Assembly (NCBI RefSeq): GCF_900104305.1
Contig: NZ_FNJC01000004.1
Span: 372,001-436,000, forward strand
Direction: 5' to 3'
Length of the DNA stretch: 64,000 nucleotides
Source of the DNA: Filomicrobium insigne
GTDB lineage: Bacteria; Pseudomonadota; Alphaproteobacteria; Rhizobiales; Hyphomicrobiaceae
The first letter of the stretch is position 1, and each line of letters begins with the position of its first letter. Positions 42,632 through 51,000 of this stretch are shown here, in pieces. The position numbers and the translations under genes were made by a program. The notes below the pieces were generated by a model. That model was not told the origin of the DNA. It did no database searches and worked only from the letters and a program-made list of their open reading frames with translations.

Positions 42632-43535
42632 CCATCCTGCGATATCTCTAGAGTCTTACATGGCGCGTTTTCCCTATATAGTGGGAAACGCGCCAGCGGA
42701 CTTTGTTGGCTGCCTTCGCTGCTGTGATGTAACGGTCGTCTGCTTATGTGCTGATGAGAATTGGCACAAAGTCTGAGTGGGACGCATTCTGATTTTTAGG
42801 GTGCTACCGGAAGACTCGCGCCACCGCGTCGGGGAGGGAGGTGTGTGGCGGTGCAGCAGCACGAGCCTTCCAGCAGCTACTCGTCCGCCCGTTGTCGCAG
42901 TCGCGACTTGGGCGGACGAGCATCCTAACAGGCGACGAAGAAGCGGGGACCTTCATCTCCTGTCATACGAGCGGTTCCCCGGTAAGGTCTCCACTCGAGC
43001 CCGGCGTGATCGGGCCTTGATGCGGCGCGCGCTCGCGCGCCGTCTATCTCGACAGCACAAACATCGGAAACTGCGGTCCGGCTCGGGCACAGGTGTGCCA
43101 AGGGGCCGAACGGCTATCTTGCAAATTCAGTGATGTTGGGTGTGATTGTCCCAAAAACCCCCTGAAAAGAATCCCGGAAGCGCAGCATTGCTTCAGGCCT
43201 TCTCTAGCGGCGCGTCAAGAACCCCCTGTCAGCGTCCGCTTGGTTAAGGATTTCAAGCTTCACCGGCGGCGGAAAATTGTTTCAATCGTGATAAAAAAGT
43301 GACGTGCAGTAAGATCTTTGAAATGTGCTGAAACAATGTTCACAAAAACACTTTTGCCGAATTTTTATACTCGAAATTGACGAATTCACTGGGCCAATTT
43401 CGGGTGCGAGGGCCGACCGGTCAATGTGGTGTGCTGTGTTTTTGTGATTCTGATGTGAGTGTGTTGCCCATCGGCCAATTCAGGCATCAGAGGGCACGGC
43501 TTATCGTGTCTTGTATTCTTTTCGAGGGGCGCAGT
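42632..43535. other. Gene-free 0.9-kb interval with many stable stem-loops
   Basis: No coding region is convincing here. The left half folds repeatedly: 42662-42694 (12-bp stem GGCGCGTTT/CCC with one bulge), 42880-42920 (11-bp perfect outer stem CTCGTCCGCCC with an inner 5-bp stem), a GGGGACC/GGTTCCCC stem near 42955-42980, and CGGCGCGCG/CGCGCGCCG near 43023-43042. The right half (43270-43400) is AT-rich and resembles promoter DNA. It does not match RNase P, tmRNA, SRP or 6S RNA signatures I know, so a structured non-coding RNA is possible but unproven. Confidence 0.45.
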
Positions 43536-44273
43536 TTGATTGGCAAAGTGCCGTTTGGCGCGACGCGTGAGGTTCTGCGCGTTCGCAATTGTTGCTTATG
43601 TCTTGAGAGGTGTTCGTGGGACTTTGCGACGAACAGAGAGGCGGAAATTTCCGCGCACTGGGGGCGCCGAAAAGCTGAAAATCCCGACTTCTTCAATGGC
43701 GGTATTCTCGTAATGCAATCGCCGCGCATCGAGAGCGGCACGTTTTTCGCTGAGCTCATCCAGACGGATTTCAAGTCTTATCTGTTCTGGCGCGAGAGCG
43801 GATTTCCCGAGGCGGGTGTCTTTGACGGTTTTGGCGCTGCGCTCATCAGGTCGGCTGATGGGGCTGTTCTGCTGGGCCGGCAAGGGGCGGGCAACATCAA
43901 TTCTGGATTGGCTTATCTTCCTGGCGGGTTCATCGATCCGCGTGATGTTCGGGAGGATGGTTCTGTCAGTATTGATGAGAGCATAGCTCGCGAGCTGGTG
44001 GAGGAAACCGGTCTTAATGCCGAGGAACTTCGACGTCGCCCGGGGTATTATGTGACGGTCTTCGGCGCCAAGATTTCGATTGCGGTTGAATACTGTTCCG
44101 CGCTTCCAGCGGATGCGTTGCGGCGCACGATGTTAAACAGGATCGCGACGCAGGACGATCCCGAGCTTGAGGATATTGTTGCGGTGAGCGAGAGGGATCT
44201 CATGTCGTCGAGCGCTATGGCAGACTATGTGCAGATGCTGCTACCGGCAGTCTTTTCCGCGCCCGGTGACTAA
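43536..44273 (+). CDS. NUDIX hydrolase with N-terminal extension
   Basis: The 245-residue protein has an N-terminal region (WDFATNREAEISAHWGRRKA, FFNG) that occurs in a known alphaproteobacterial NUDIX subgroup, then a NUDIX domain. The catalytic helix contains ARELVEETGL with GGFIDP before it. Substrates of the subgroup, probably nucleoside diphosphate derivatives, are undefined. A TTG start at 43536 is proposed because GAGGGG stands 6 bases upstream and the conserved N-terminal region is then complete; an ATG at 43713 would cut it away. Confidence 0.75.
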   Translation: MIGKVPFGATREVLRVRNCCLCLERCSWDFATNREAEISAHWGRRKAENPDFFNGGILVMQSPRIESGTFFAELIQTDFKSYLFWRESGFPEAGVFDGFGAALIRSADGAVLLGRQGAGNINSGLAYLPGGFIDPRDVREDGSVSIDESIARELVEETGLNAEELRRRPGYYVTVFGAKISIAVEYCSALPADALRRTMLNRIATQDDPELEDIVAVSERDLMSSSAMADYVQMLLPAVFSAPGD

Positions 44274-44406
44274 TGCCGCTATAGGTCGGCCTATTCGTCG
44301 TATATGCCTTTAAAATCGCGACCGAATAAGGCAAAGTCCGCGCGATTTCCGGACCAGGGGCCGGAACTAAGCCAACGTTAGTAGCTACCCGGAGCCCTCG
44401 ATACGG

Positions 44407-45321
44407 ATGTCGCTGGAATTTCACACGATCGATGTTTTCACTGATAAGCGCTTCGGTGGAAATCCCTTAGGCGTTGTGCTTGGCGCGGATAGGCTCGATG
44501 CGCCGACGATGCACGCCATCGCGCGTGAAATCAATCTGTCGGAAACCGTCTTTGTAACGGCGGCTCAGAACCCAGCTCATACGGCACGTGTGCGCATCTT
44601 CACACCGGGGCAGGAGTTGCAATTCGCAGGGCATCCGACCATTGGCACGGCGATCTTGCTTGCGGATCTCAAGGAGCTCGCCGGTGCAAACGGCTGTGGC
44701 GATGCTATTGTGACTCTCGAATTGCCGATCGGGACAGTTCGCGTTGGCGTTCGGCATAAGGCGGGCGAAGCGACGTTCGCTGAATTTGAAGCTCCTAAGC
44801 TTCCGCAAGATGCGGGGGTGTTGCCGCCCCTCGAAAAGTTGGCGGCGGGGCTTGGTCTCATTCCCAGTGAGATCGGATTTGAAAATCATCGCCCCCGCTG
44901 CTTTGCGGCGGGAAACGCGTTTGCCTGCATTCCGGTCGCGTCGCTTGAGGCGATGGAAAAGGCTTACGTGAATACCTTGCATTGGTCCGCGGCGTTCGAA
45001 GAGCAGGGGCTTGCTGGTGCATACCTCTATACGCGCCAATGCGTGCATACGACGGCTGCGTTCCATACGCGTATGTTTGCCCCTGCGGCAGGTGTGCCAG
45101 AAGACCCAGCAACAGGATCCGCGGCGATCTGCCTAGCGGGGGTTATTACGGCGTTTGATGGTTTGCCTGACGGAACTCACAAACGCGTATTGGAGCAGGG
45201 CTTCGAAATGAACCGGCCCAGTCGGATCGTGATGAACCTCGTGGTGAAAGGCGGAAAGCTCAGCGTCGTCCGGATTGGGGGGCACGCTGTTCGTGTTATC
45301 TCTGGCCAGATTGAAGTTTGA
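44407..45321 (+). CDS. PhzF family isomerase/epimerase-like protein
   Basis: The 304-residue protein of the diaminopimelate-epimerase fold starts FHTIDVFTDKRFGGNPLGVV, the standard PhzF N-terminus with the catalytic region that follows (LSETVFV; the conserved FTPGQELQFAGHPTIGTA). The second half has the late DPATGSAAICLAG motif. No phenazine genes are nearby; in general such proteins act on small metabolites with unknown substrates. Convergent with the EamA permease, 27 bases apart. Confidence 0.9.
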   Translation: MSLEFHTIDVFTDKRFGGNPLGVVLGADRLDAPTMHAIAREINLSETVFVTAAQNPAHTARVRIFTPGQELQFAGHPTIGTAILLADLKELAGANGCGDAIVTLELPIGTVRVGVRHKAGEATFAEFEAPKLPQDAGVLPPLEKLAAGLGLIPSEIGFENHRPRCFAAGNAFACIPVASLEAMEKAYVNTLHWSAAFEEQGLAGAYLYTRQCVHTTAAFHTRMFAPAAGVPEDPATGSAAICLAGVITAFDGLPDGTHKRVLEQGFEMNRPSRIVMNLVVKGGKLSVVRIGGHAVRVISGQIEV

Positions 45322-45348
45322 ATTGATCCCGCTTTGTCGGCCTTAGGC

Positions 45349-46185
45349 CTATGTCAAACGTAAAACCATTGCTCCGCAGGCGACGGCACTCACTGCGGCG
45401 ACCCGACCGAGGGTGATGCGCTCGCTGAGGGTTATCCCGGCGATGGCTGTTCCAAACAGGATTGAGGTTTCCCGTAGCGCGGCGATGATGGCGACGGGGG
45501 CAAGGGTCATGGCCCAGAGCACCAATCCATATGATGCGAGTGTCCCAAAGCCGCCAATGAGGCCCAGGTGCCAATGGCGCGCAACATAGCGGGTGAATTT
45601 TTTGCGTTTTGCCACAAGCGCCCAGAGTGCGAAAAGGAAGCCGGTGAGCAGAAACATCCACATGTTGTAGGCTAAGGGCGCGCCGGATAGGCGCGCGCCG
45701 ATCCCATCCAACAGTGTGTAGCCCGCTATGACTAGGGCATTGAGCATCGCGAGCGCTATACCACGGGTATTTGTTCCTCGGCTTCCGAAGGCCAGACTTA
45801 AGATCCCCAGGCAGATCGTTGAAACGCCGATCCAACCGGCGAGCGAGAGGTGTTCTCCGATCCAGTAGCCACTCGTCAGGGCAACAAGCAGCGGCGCGGT
45901 GCCTCTCATCAAGGGATAGGCCTGGCTCATGTCGGCGAAGTGGTAGGCCCAAGCGACCAGAGCGAAATAAGCGATATGTACAGCGACGGAGACGGCGATA
46001 AATGACCAGCTTTCCGGGGCGGGTTGGGTCACAAAAGGGAGCGCGAGAGCAGCTAAAAAGGCCGCCGAGCCGGTTACCATAGCCGTTGTTAGAAGTGTGT
46101 CCTCGGTGCCTTTAACGATGGCGTTCCAGGTGGCATGGAGTGCTGCTGCGAACAGGACGACTACAAAAACCGTTGCTGACATCAC
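45349..46185 (-). CDS. EamA/DMT family permease
   Basis: The 278-residue membrane protein has ten predicted helices forming two EamA repeats, the typical drug/metabolite transporter layout. The ends of the repeats show YPLMRGTAPLLVAL and IAALRETSILFGTAIAG, the conserved proline- and glycine-containing helix pairs. The substrate is unknown; relatives move amino acids, sugars or S-adenosylmethionine. Divergent from the leuA leader. Confidence 0.87.
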   Translation of the reverse strand: MMSATVFVVVLFAAALHATWNAIVKGTEDTLLTTAMVTGSAAFLAALALPFVTQPAPESWSFIAVSVAVHIAYFALVAWAYHFADMSQAYPLMRGTAPLLVALTSGYWIGEHLSLAGWIGVSTICLGILSLAFGSRGTNTRGIALAMLNALVIAGYTLLDGIGARLSGAPLAYNMWMFLLTGFLFALWALVAKRKKFTRYVARHWHLGLIGGFGTLASYGLVLWAMTLAPVAIIAALRETSILFGTAIAGITLSERITLGRVAAVSAVACGAMVLRLT

Positions 46186-46342
46186 CCTGTTCCATTGGAT
46201 TCCCGCGTACTATCTATCATGTGCTGATGGAAGAAATCTCGTTTACTATGAGACTTCCTCTTGCATTTTGTTAATTGCTTTGCCTTATTGCGGGGAGAGT
46301 TGGAATCCTTCCCGAAATCGGGACGCGGGAGCGCTGATCTCA

Positions 46343-46453
46343 ATGCCGATGCATTGGACAATCGCTGAATGTGACCGTTCGCACGCCATTTTGGCGTGGC
46401 GGGATCCGCGGACGTGTGCGCTCGCTCTAGACCTGCTGCTTAGCAGCCCCTGA
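46343..46453 (+). CDS. leuL: Leucine-rich leader peptide of leuA (attenuator)
   Basis: The 36-residue ORF ends in CALALDLLLSSP: five leucine codons in seven positions (CTC, CTA, CTG, CTG, CTT at 46421-46441), including the rare CTA. This is the hallmark of leucine-sensing leader peptides. Its stop codon (46451-46453) lies within the left arm of a 9-bp stem. GGGAG lies 11 bases before the ATG. A ribosome stalled at the leucine codons would cover the left arm. The peptide itself has no other evident function. Confidence 0.65.
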   Translation: MPMHWTIAECDRSHAILAWRDPRTCALALDLLLSSP

Positions 46454-46502
46454 GCCTTAACGGGTCCCGGCCAATGGCTAATGTGGGATCAGTGCTCAGG
46501 GG
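46447..46502 (+). promoter_or_regulatory. Attenuator stem-loop in the leuA leader
   Basis: Left arm CCCCTGAGC (46447-46455) and right arm GCTCAGGGG (46494-46502) pair perfectly around a 38-base loop that itself contains GGTCCC/GGGATC. The left arm overlaps the leader-peptide stop codon. No T-run follows, so termination could be rho-dependent or control could be by translation. A competing pairing of CCCGGCC in the loop with GGCCGG near 46560 is possible. Confidence 0.5.
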
Positions 46503-46589
46503 TGATCGAATTGATCGAAGCCAGGCAACAATCTTGTGCAGGCTGACGCAGAATGTCGGGCCGGCCAGAGACGAGAGACATGAAATCAG

Positions 46590-48158
46590 ATGACCAACGA
46601 TAGCCAATCAGCTCAAAGCGATGCCGATCGCGTCGTAATTTTTGATACAACTTTGCGTGACGGCGAGCAGTGCCCCGGCGCTACGATGACCTTCGAAGAA
46701 AAGCTCGAGGTTGCCGAATTGCTCGACACCATGGGCGTCGACATCATCGAAGCTGGGTTTCCGATAGCTTCAGAAGGTGATTTCGAGGCTGTCGCCACGG
46801 TTGCAAACCGCGCCAAAAACGCAGTGATCGCTGGTTTGGCGCGCGCTATTCCGGCGGATATCGATCGCTGCGGGCAAGCGGTGAAGGGTGCGCGCCGCGG
46901 TCGTATCCATACTTTTGTTTCGACGTCCCCCATCCACTTGGCGCACCAGATGCGCAAGTCACAGGACGAAGTGCTCGAAATCATCACTGCGACCGTTACT
47001 CAGGCGCGCAACCTCGTCGAGGACGTTGAATGGTCGGCGATGGATGCGACCCGCACGCCGATCGAGTATTTGTGCCGATGTGTCGATGCCGCGATCGTTG
47101 CGGGTGCTACAACGATCAATCTGCCCGACACGGTCGGTTATGCGACGCCGCAGGAATATCGTGACATGTTCCTCGCGGTCCGCGAGCGCGTACCTAATTC
47201 CGATAAGGCTGTGTTTTCCGTGCACTGCCATAACGACTTGGGCTTGGCGGTCGCGAACTCTTTGGCTGGCGTGGCGGGCGGTGCGCGGCAAGTCGAATGC
47301 ACGATCAACGGCATCGGTGAACGTGCGGGTAACGCGGCGCTTGAAGAGGTCGTTATGGCCATTCAGACGCGCGCCGACGTTCTCCCCTATCACACGAATA
47401 TCGATACGACGTGGTTGTCGCGTGCGTCGCGGCTTGTGTCAGCGGTCACCAATTTCCCGGTGCAGTACAACAAGGCGATCGTTGGCCGTAATGCGTTTGC
47501 GCATGAAAGCGGTATCCATCAGGACGGCATGCTGAAGCATACGCAAACGTATGAGATCATGACGCCTGAATCGGTTGGGGTGTCCAAGACATCTCTTGTC
47601 ATGGGCAAGCACTCCGGCCGTAACGCTTTCCGCTCGAAATTGAAGGAATTGGGATACGAACTGGGTGACAACCAGTTCGAGGATGCGTTCACCCGGTTCA
47701 AGGCGTTGGCCGACCGTAAGAAGCATGTGTACGACGAAGACATCGAAGCGTTGGTCGATGAAGAAATCGCGCACATGCACGATCGGACGAAGGTGGTGGC
47801 TTTGACTGTGATTGCGGGCACGATGGGCCCACAGACGGCGACTTTGACGCTGGACGTGGAAGGCGAGCATCGCACCGTTCAATCAATCGGCAATGGTCCT
47901 GTTGATGCAACTTTCAATGCCATTAAGGAGATCATGCCGCATCAGGGTTCGCTGCAGCTCTACCAGGTGCATGCCGTCACGCAGGGTACGGACGCTCAGG
48001 CGGAAGTATCTGTGCGATTGGAAGAAGATGGCCGCACCGTCACGGGACGTGGTGCGGACACCGATACATTGGTTGCGTCGGCCCGCGCCTATGTTGCGGC
48101 TGTGAACAAGCTGAAATTGACGCGAGAAAAAACGGCGCGTGCGCAAGCGCTCGGCTAA
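46590..48158 (+). CDS. leuA: 2-Isopropylmalate synthase
   Basis: The 522-residue enzyme condenses acetyl-CoA and 2-oxoisovalerate, the first committed step of leucine synthesis. [12 protein letters not shown] (19-30) begins the TIM barrel and holds metal and substrate ligands; HCHNDLG is the metal-binding histidine motif; [11 protein letters not shown] starts the linker. The C-terminal regulatory domain ([22 protein letters not shown]) allows leucine feedback. The preceding leader peptide indicates attenuation control. Confidence 0.95.
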   Translation: MTNDSQSAQSDADRVVIFDTTLRDGEQCPGATMTFEEKLEVAELLDTMGVDIIEAGFPIASEGDFEAVATVANRAKNAVIAGLARAIPADIDRCGQAVKGARRGRIHTFVSTSPIHLAHQMRKSQDEVLEIITATVTQARNLVEDVEWSAMDATRTPIEYLCRCVDAAIVAGATTINLPDTVGYATPQEYRDMFLAVRERVPNSDKAVFSVHCHNDLGLAVANSLAGVAGGARQVECTINGIGERAGNAALEEVVMAIQTRADVLPYHTNIDTTWLSRASRLVSAVTNFPVQYNKAIVGRNAFAHESGIHQDGMLKHTQTYEIMTPESVGVSKTSLVMGKHSGRNAFRSKLKELGYELGDNQFEDAFTRFKALADRKKHVYDEDIEALVDEEIAHMHDRTKVVALTVIAGTMGPQTATLTLDVEGEHRTVQSIGNGPVDATFNAIKEIMPHQGSLQLYQVHAVTQGTDAQAEVSVRLEEDGRTVTGRGADTDTLVASARAYVAAVNKLKLTREKTARAQALG

Positions 48159-48358
48159 GCCGCAGCCTGTTCGTTAGGCTGCAATCAGTGTAAATTGCTG
48201 CATTGAGATTCGCGAGTAGTGGTTCGGGTTACGGCGCGTCGTATCCCGAACCGTTCGCTGTTCAGCTATGTGTCCTATTGGGTGCACTCTTGCTCGCATG
48301 TGCCGGCATTCGCGGTGATGTGCGTTTTTATAGATTTTAGATCAACGAGGCGGAACGC

Positions 48359-49384
48359 GTGGCGAGTGTCTTTTCCGATGACATCGCAATCGATCTCGGC
48401 ACAGTGAACACGCTCGTGCACGTGATCGGGCGCGGCATCATCCTGGATGAACCCTCGGCGGTTGCGGTCAGCAATAGTGGTGGGCGGCGCGAGGTTTTGG
48501 CCGTCGGGCTCAAGGCCAAGGGCACGCCTGGGCGGGCGCCAGAGAATATTGAGGTAATCCGGCCGTTGCGCGATGGCGTCATCGCCGACTTCGTCGCGAC
48601 TGAAGAAATGCTACGTCAGTTCATCAAGCGCACGAAGACGATGCTCGGGTTTCGCCGGCCGCGCATTCTCGTGTGCGTTCCTGCCGGTGCCACGCCTGTC
48701 GAACGGCGCGCCGTTTATGAATCAGCGTTGTCGGCAGGGTCGCGCAGAGTCTATCTCTTGGATGAGCCTGTGGCGGCCGCCATCGGTGCAGGGATGCCCG
48801 TTGACGAGCCTATCGGTTCAATGGTGATCGACATCGGCGGCGGGACGACAGACATCGGTGTGCTTTCGCTTGGAGGCGTGTTGCAGGCGCGGTCTCTCAG
48901 ATGTGCTGGTAATGCCATGGATGAGGCGATTATCCGCTACGTTCGCCGACAGCATCAGCTGCTGATCGGAGAGTTGAATGCCGAGCGGATCAAGATTGAA
49001 GCTGGGTCGGCCCTTGTGAGCAGCGACGGCCGTGATCTCGACATCCACATTCGTGGCCGCGATCTGAGGCAGGGGCGCGCGAAGAGTATCGTGTTGGGCC
49101 CGGCGGACATTGCGGAAGCGCTCGATGGACCTATAGAGCTGATTGCAGAGTTTATTCAGAGGTCCCTCGAGGACCTCCCCCCGGAAGTTTCAGCAGATAT
49201 CTGTAGCCGTGGCATATGCCTTACAGGCGGTGGCTCGCTACTCGATGGGCTTGATCAAGAGCTTGAGGCGCGCGTGGGCGTTGAATTCTTCCGGCCCGAT
49301 AACCCGATGCACTGCGTTATTCGTGGTGCTGCAAAGGTCATGGAGCACTTGGGTGACCGTAGCCATTTACTGCTAACACCCTAG
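48359..49384 (+). CDS. MreB-like actin-family rod-shape protein (paralogue)
   Basis: The 341-residue actin-fold protein has the phosphate-1 motif IDLGTVNT (10-17), phosphate-2 motif IDIGGGTTDIGVLS (~158-171) and adenosine motif TGGGSLLDGL (~298-307), so it can bind ATP and polymerise like MreB. It is not followed by mreC or mreD and diverges from standard MreB in several spots, such as GLKAKGTPGRAPENIE. It may be a second copy with a special role in growth or positioning. The GTG start is preferred from the alignment; the ribosome binding site is weak. Confidence 0.85.
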   Translation: MASVFSDDIAIDLGTVNTLVHVIGRGIILDEPSAVAVSNSGGRREVLAVGLKAKGTPGRAPENIEVIRPLRDGVIADFVATEEMLRQFIKRTKTMLGFRRPRILVCVPAGATPVERRAVYESALSAGSRRVYLLDEPVAAAIGAGMPVDEPIGSMVIDIGGGTTDIGVLSLGGVLQARSLRCAGNAMDEAIIRYVRRQHQLLIGELNAERIKIEAGSALVSSDGRDLDIHIRGRDLRQGRAKSIVLGPADIAEALDGPIELIAEFIQRSLEDLPPEVSADICSRGICLTGGGSLLDGLDQELEARVGVEFFRPDNPMHCVIRGAAKVMEHLGDRSHLLLTP

Positions 49385-49522
49385 TGTATTTATACTTGCC
49401 GAAGGGCTGCGGGTCGCCTATATCCAGCACTTCGCATGGACATTCAAAGCGTCTGGACAGCGATTTCTCTCGGTGCTAACAAGCGCCGACGGGGGCCTGA
49501 AGGCCCCGCTTTCATTTGGTGT

Positions 49523-49598
49523 GGACCGGTAGCTCAGTTGGTAGAGCATCCGACTCTTAATCGGATTGTCGGGAGTTCGAACCTCCCCCGGTCTACCA
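49523..49598 (+). tRNA. tRNA-Lys (anticodon CTT)
   Basis: The segment folds as a 76-nt cloverleaf with encoded CCA. The acceptor GGACCGG pairs with CCGGTCT (first pair G-U), the D arm is GCTC/GAGC, the anticodon stem TCCGA/TCGGA carries loop CTCTTAA (anticodon CTT, reading AAG), and the T arm is GGGAG/CTCCC with TTCGAAC. Confidence 0.95.
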
Positions 49599-49660
49599 AA
49601 GCGCTTTTTTCAAAACCTCGGAAAAGTTTGGGCCTTTAGCTTTGCGGGAGACGCGAAGGC

Positions 49661-50284
49661 ATGTTGTTGGAGAACTGGCTGGCTTTTTCGGCGGCTTCAG
49701 CGCTTATGCTTGCGATTCCAGGACCGACAGTGCTGCTCGTCGTTACCTACGCTCTCACGCATGGGCGAAAGCCGGCGGCTGCGATTGTGGCAGGTGTTGC
49801 TCTTGGCGATCTCACGGCCATGACGGCTTCGATGCTGGGCCTTGGTGTGATGCTGGCCACGTCCGCCACGCTCTTCACCATTTTACGCTGGGTCGGTGGG
49901 CTGTACCTCATTTATCTCGGCATCAAGCTGTGGCGTTCTCCGGTTTATGTGTCAGAGGAGGTTGAGGCGCCGAAGATCAGTCTTGGCCGGATGTTCATCC
50001 ACTCCTATACGGTGACAGCGCTCAATCCGAAGAGCATTGTTTTCTTTGTGGCGTTTGTCCCGCAGTTCATCGTTGCGAGCGATCCTTTCCTCCCGCAGTT
50101 GCTGATTATGGAGGCTACGTTTGTCACGTTGGCTGCGCTGAACGCTGCTTTGTTTGCGCTGTTGGCAGCGTCTGCCCGTACAACCTTACGAAGCCCTACA
50201 GTAAAGCGGACAGTCAATCGCATGGGGGGTGGGCTCTTGGTGGGTGCCGGGATTATGGCCGCGGGTTACCGCAAGGCCGCTTAG
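49661..50284 (+). CDS. LysE family amino-acid exporter
   Basis: The 207-residue membrane protein has about six helices. The N-terminal SALMLAIPGPTVLLVVTYAL holds the conserved PGP of the LysE/RhtB family, and the second half has NPKSIVFFVAFVPQF. Relatives export lysine, arginine, homoserine or threonine; the substrate is unknown here. It begins 62 bases after tRNA-Lys, which may be coincidence. Confidence 0.9.
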   Translation: MLLENWLAFSAASALMLAIPGPTVLLVVTYALTHGRKPAAAIVAGVALGDLTAMTASMLGLGVMLATSATLFTILRWVGGLYLIYLGIKLWRSPVYVSEEVEAPKISLGRMFIHSYTVTALNPKSIVFFVAFVPQFIVASDPFLPQLLIMEATFVTLAALNAALFALLAASARTTLRSPTVKRTVNRMGGGLLVGAGIMAAGYRKAA

Positions 50285-50329
50285 GATCCACCGCCCCGGG
50301 AACGGTTTGCGAAAATAATTGATTTGGGT

Positions 50330-50371
50330 GGCCCCGCTACCTCAAAGGGAAACGAAAGCGATAGCGGGGCC
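50330..50371. terminator. Stem-loop beyond the LysE-type gene
   Basis: A perfect 10-bp stem (50330-50339 with 50362-50371, arm GGCCCCGCTA) lies 46 bases after the LysE-type gene. The 22-base loop and lack of a T-run make it an atypical terminator or an RNA end structure. Confidence 0.4.
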
Positions 50372-50564
50372 GAGGCGCACGACTAGGATGCGCTGGGAGC
50401 GTCAATCGGCTGGCTGCAGCCGATCGACTCGCCGTAGCTTAGGAAATTGGCTGGGGCTGGGTCCAATTCATCAGTTCTAATACTATGTAGCCAATATCCA
50501 TTGCGCTGCGTTGTCCGACCCGAATGTCCCGACTTTGTGGTTTTTCGCGTAAGGGAGTTGAAAC

Positions 50565-50978
50565 ATGGTGTCCGCAGCTGACCGCGCAAAAATCATTCGT
50601 CCTGGCCAAACATATGTCGGTCAGCAAGGTTTTACCTATCAGGCTGGCGTGTCGCGGGGCACGGTGGGTGAGACGAGTGTTTGTATGAATGTGCTTCCCA
50701 TGCCGCCAGGTGCGAAGGCCAAGGCGCATTATCACAAAGACATAGATACGATCGCGTATCTGTTGGAAGGGCGCTGTTCCGTCTTTTACGGCGATCAATT
50801 TGAACATCGCGTGGAGATGGTGCAGGGCGAGCAAATGTTTATGCCGCGGGATGTTCCGCACGCTCCCGTTAACGACAGTGGCGCGCCGTGCACTTGGATC
50901 GTTGTCCACTCTTCCGGAGATGATCAGGACGACATCATCATGACACCGCATCTTGATGCGCTGTTGCCAAAATTTTGA
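50565..50978 (+). CDS. Cupin-domain protein
   Basis: The 137-residue single-domain cupin has motif 1 AHYHKDIDTIAYLLEG (two histidines and following residues as metal ligands, about 54-69) and motif 2 EQMFMPRDVPHAPVN (late histidine). It is expected to bind iron, zinc or manganese. Such proteins are isomerases, dioxygenases or regulators; no specific activity can be assigned. Convergent with the AI-2E gene, 22 bases apart. Confidence 0.85.
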   Translation: MVSAADRAKIIRPGQTYVGQQGFTYQAGVSRGTVGETSVCMNVLPMPPGAKAKAHYHKDIDTIAYLLEGRCSVFYGDQFEHRVEMVQGEQMFMPRDVPHAPVNDSGAPCTWIVVHSSGDDQDDIIMTPHLDALLPKF

Positions 50979-51000
50979 GATGCGCATCATTTGCCGATGT

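Noticed and set aside
42738-42775. CTGATGAG and a nearby AAAG resembling a hammerhead ribozyme core
   Set aside because: The GAAA element and the pairing of the three stems cannot be drawn, so it is most likely chance.
42777-43133. 118-codon plus-strand frame in the hairpin-rich gap
   Set aside because: Its composition is very Arg-rich with no ribosome binding site or family features. The underlying DNA is dominated by inverted repeats.
46097-46342. Upstream part of the long frame that contains the leuA leader peptide
   Set aside because: It overlaps the EamA gene start on the opposite strand and lacks coding features; only the short segment from 46343 is supported.
48162-48182. GCAGCCT/AGGCTGC stem after leuA
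   Set aside because: It has only seven base pairs and no T-run, too weak to call a terminator.
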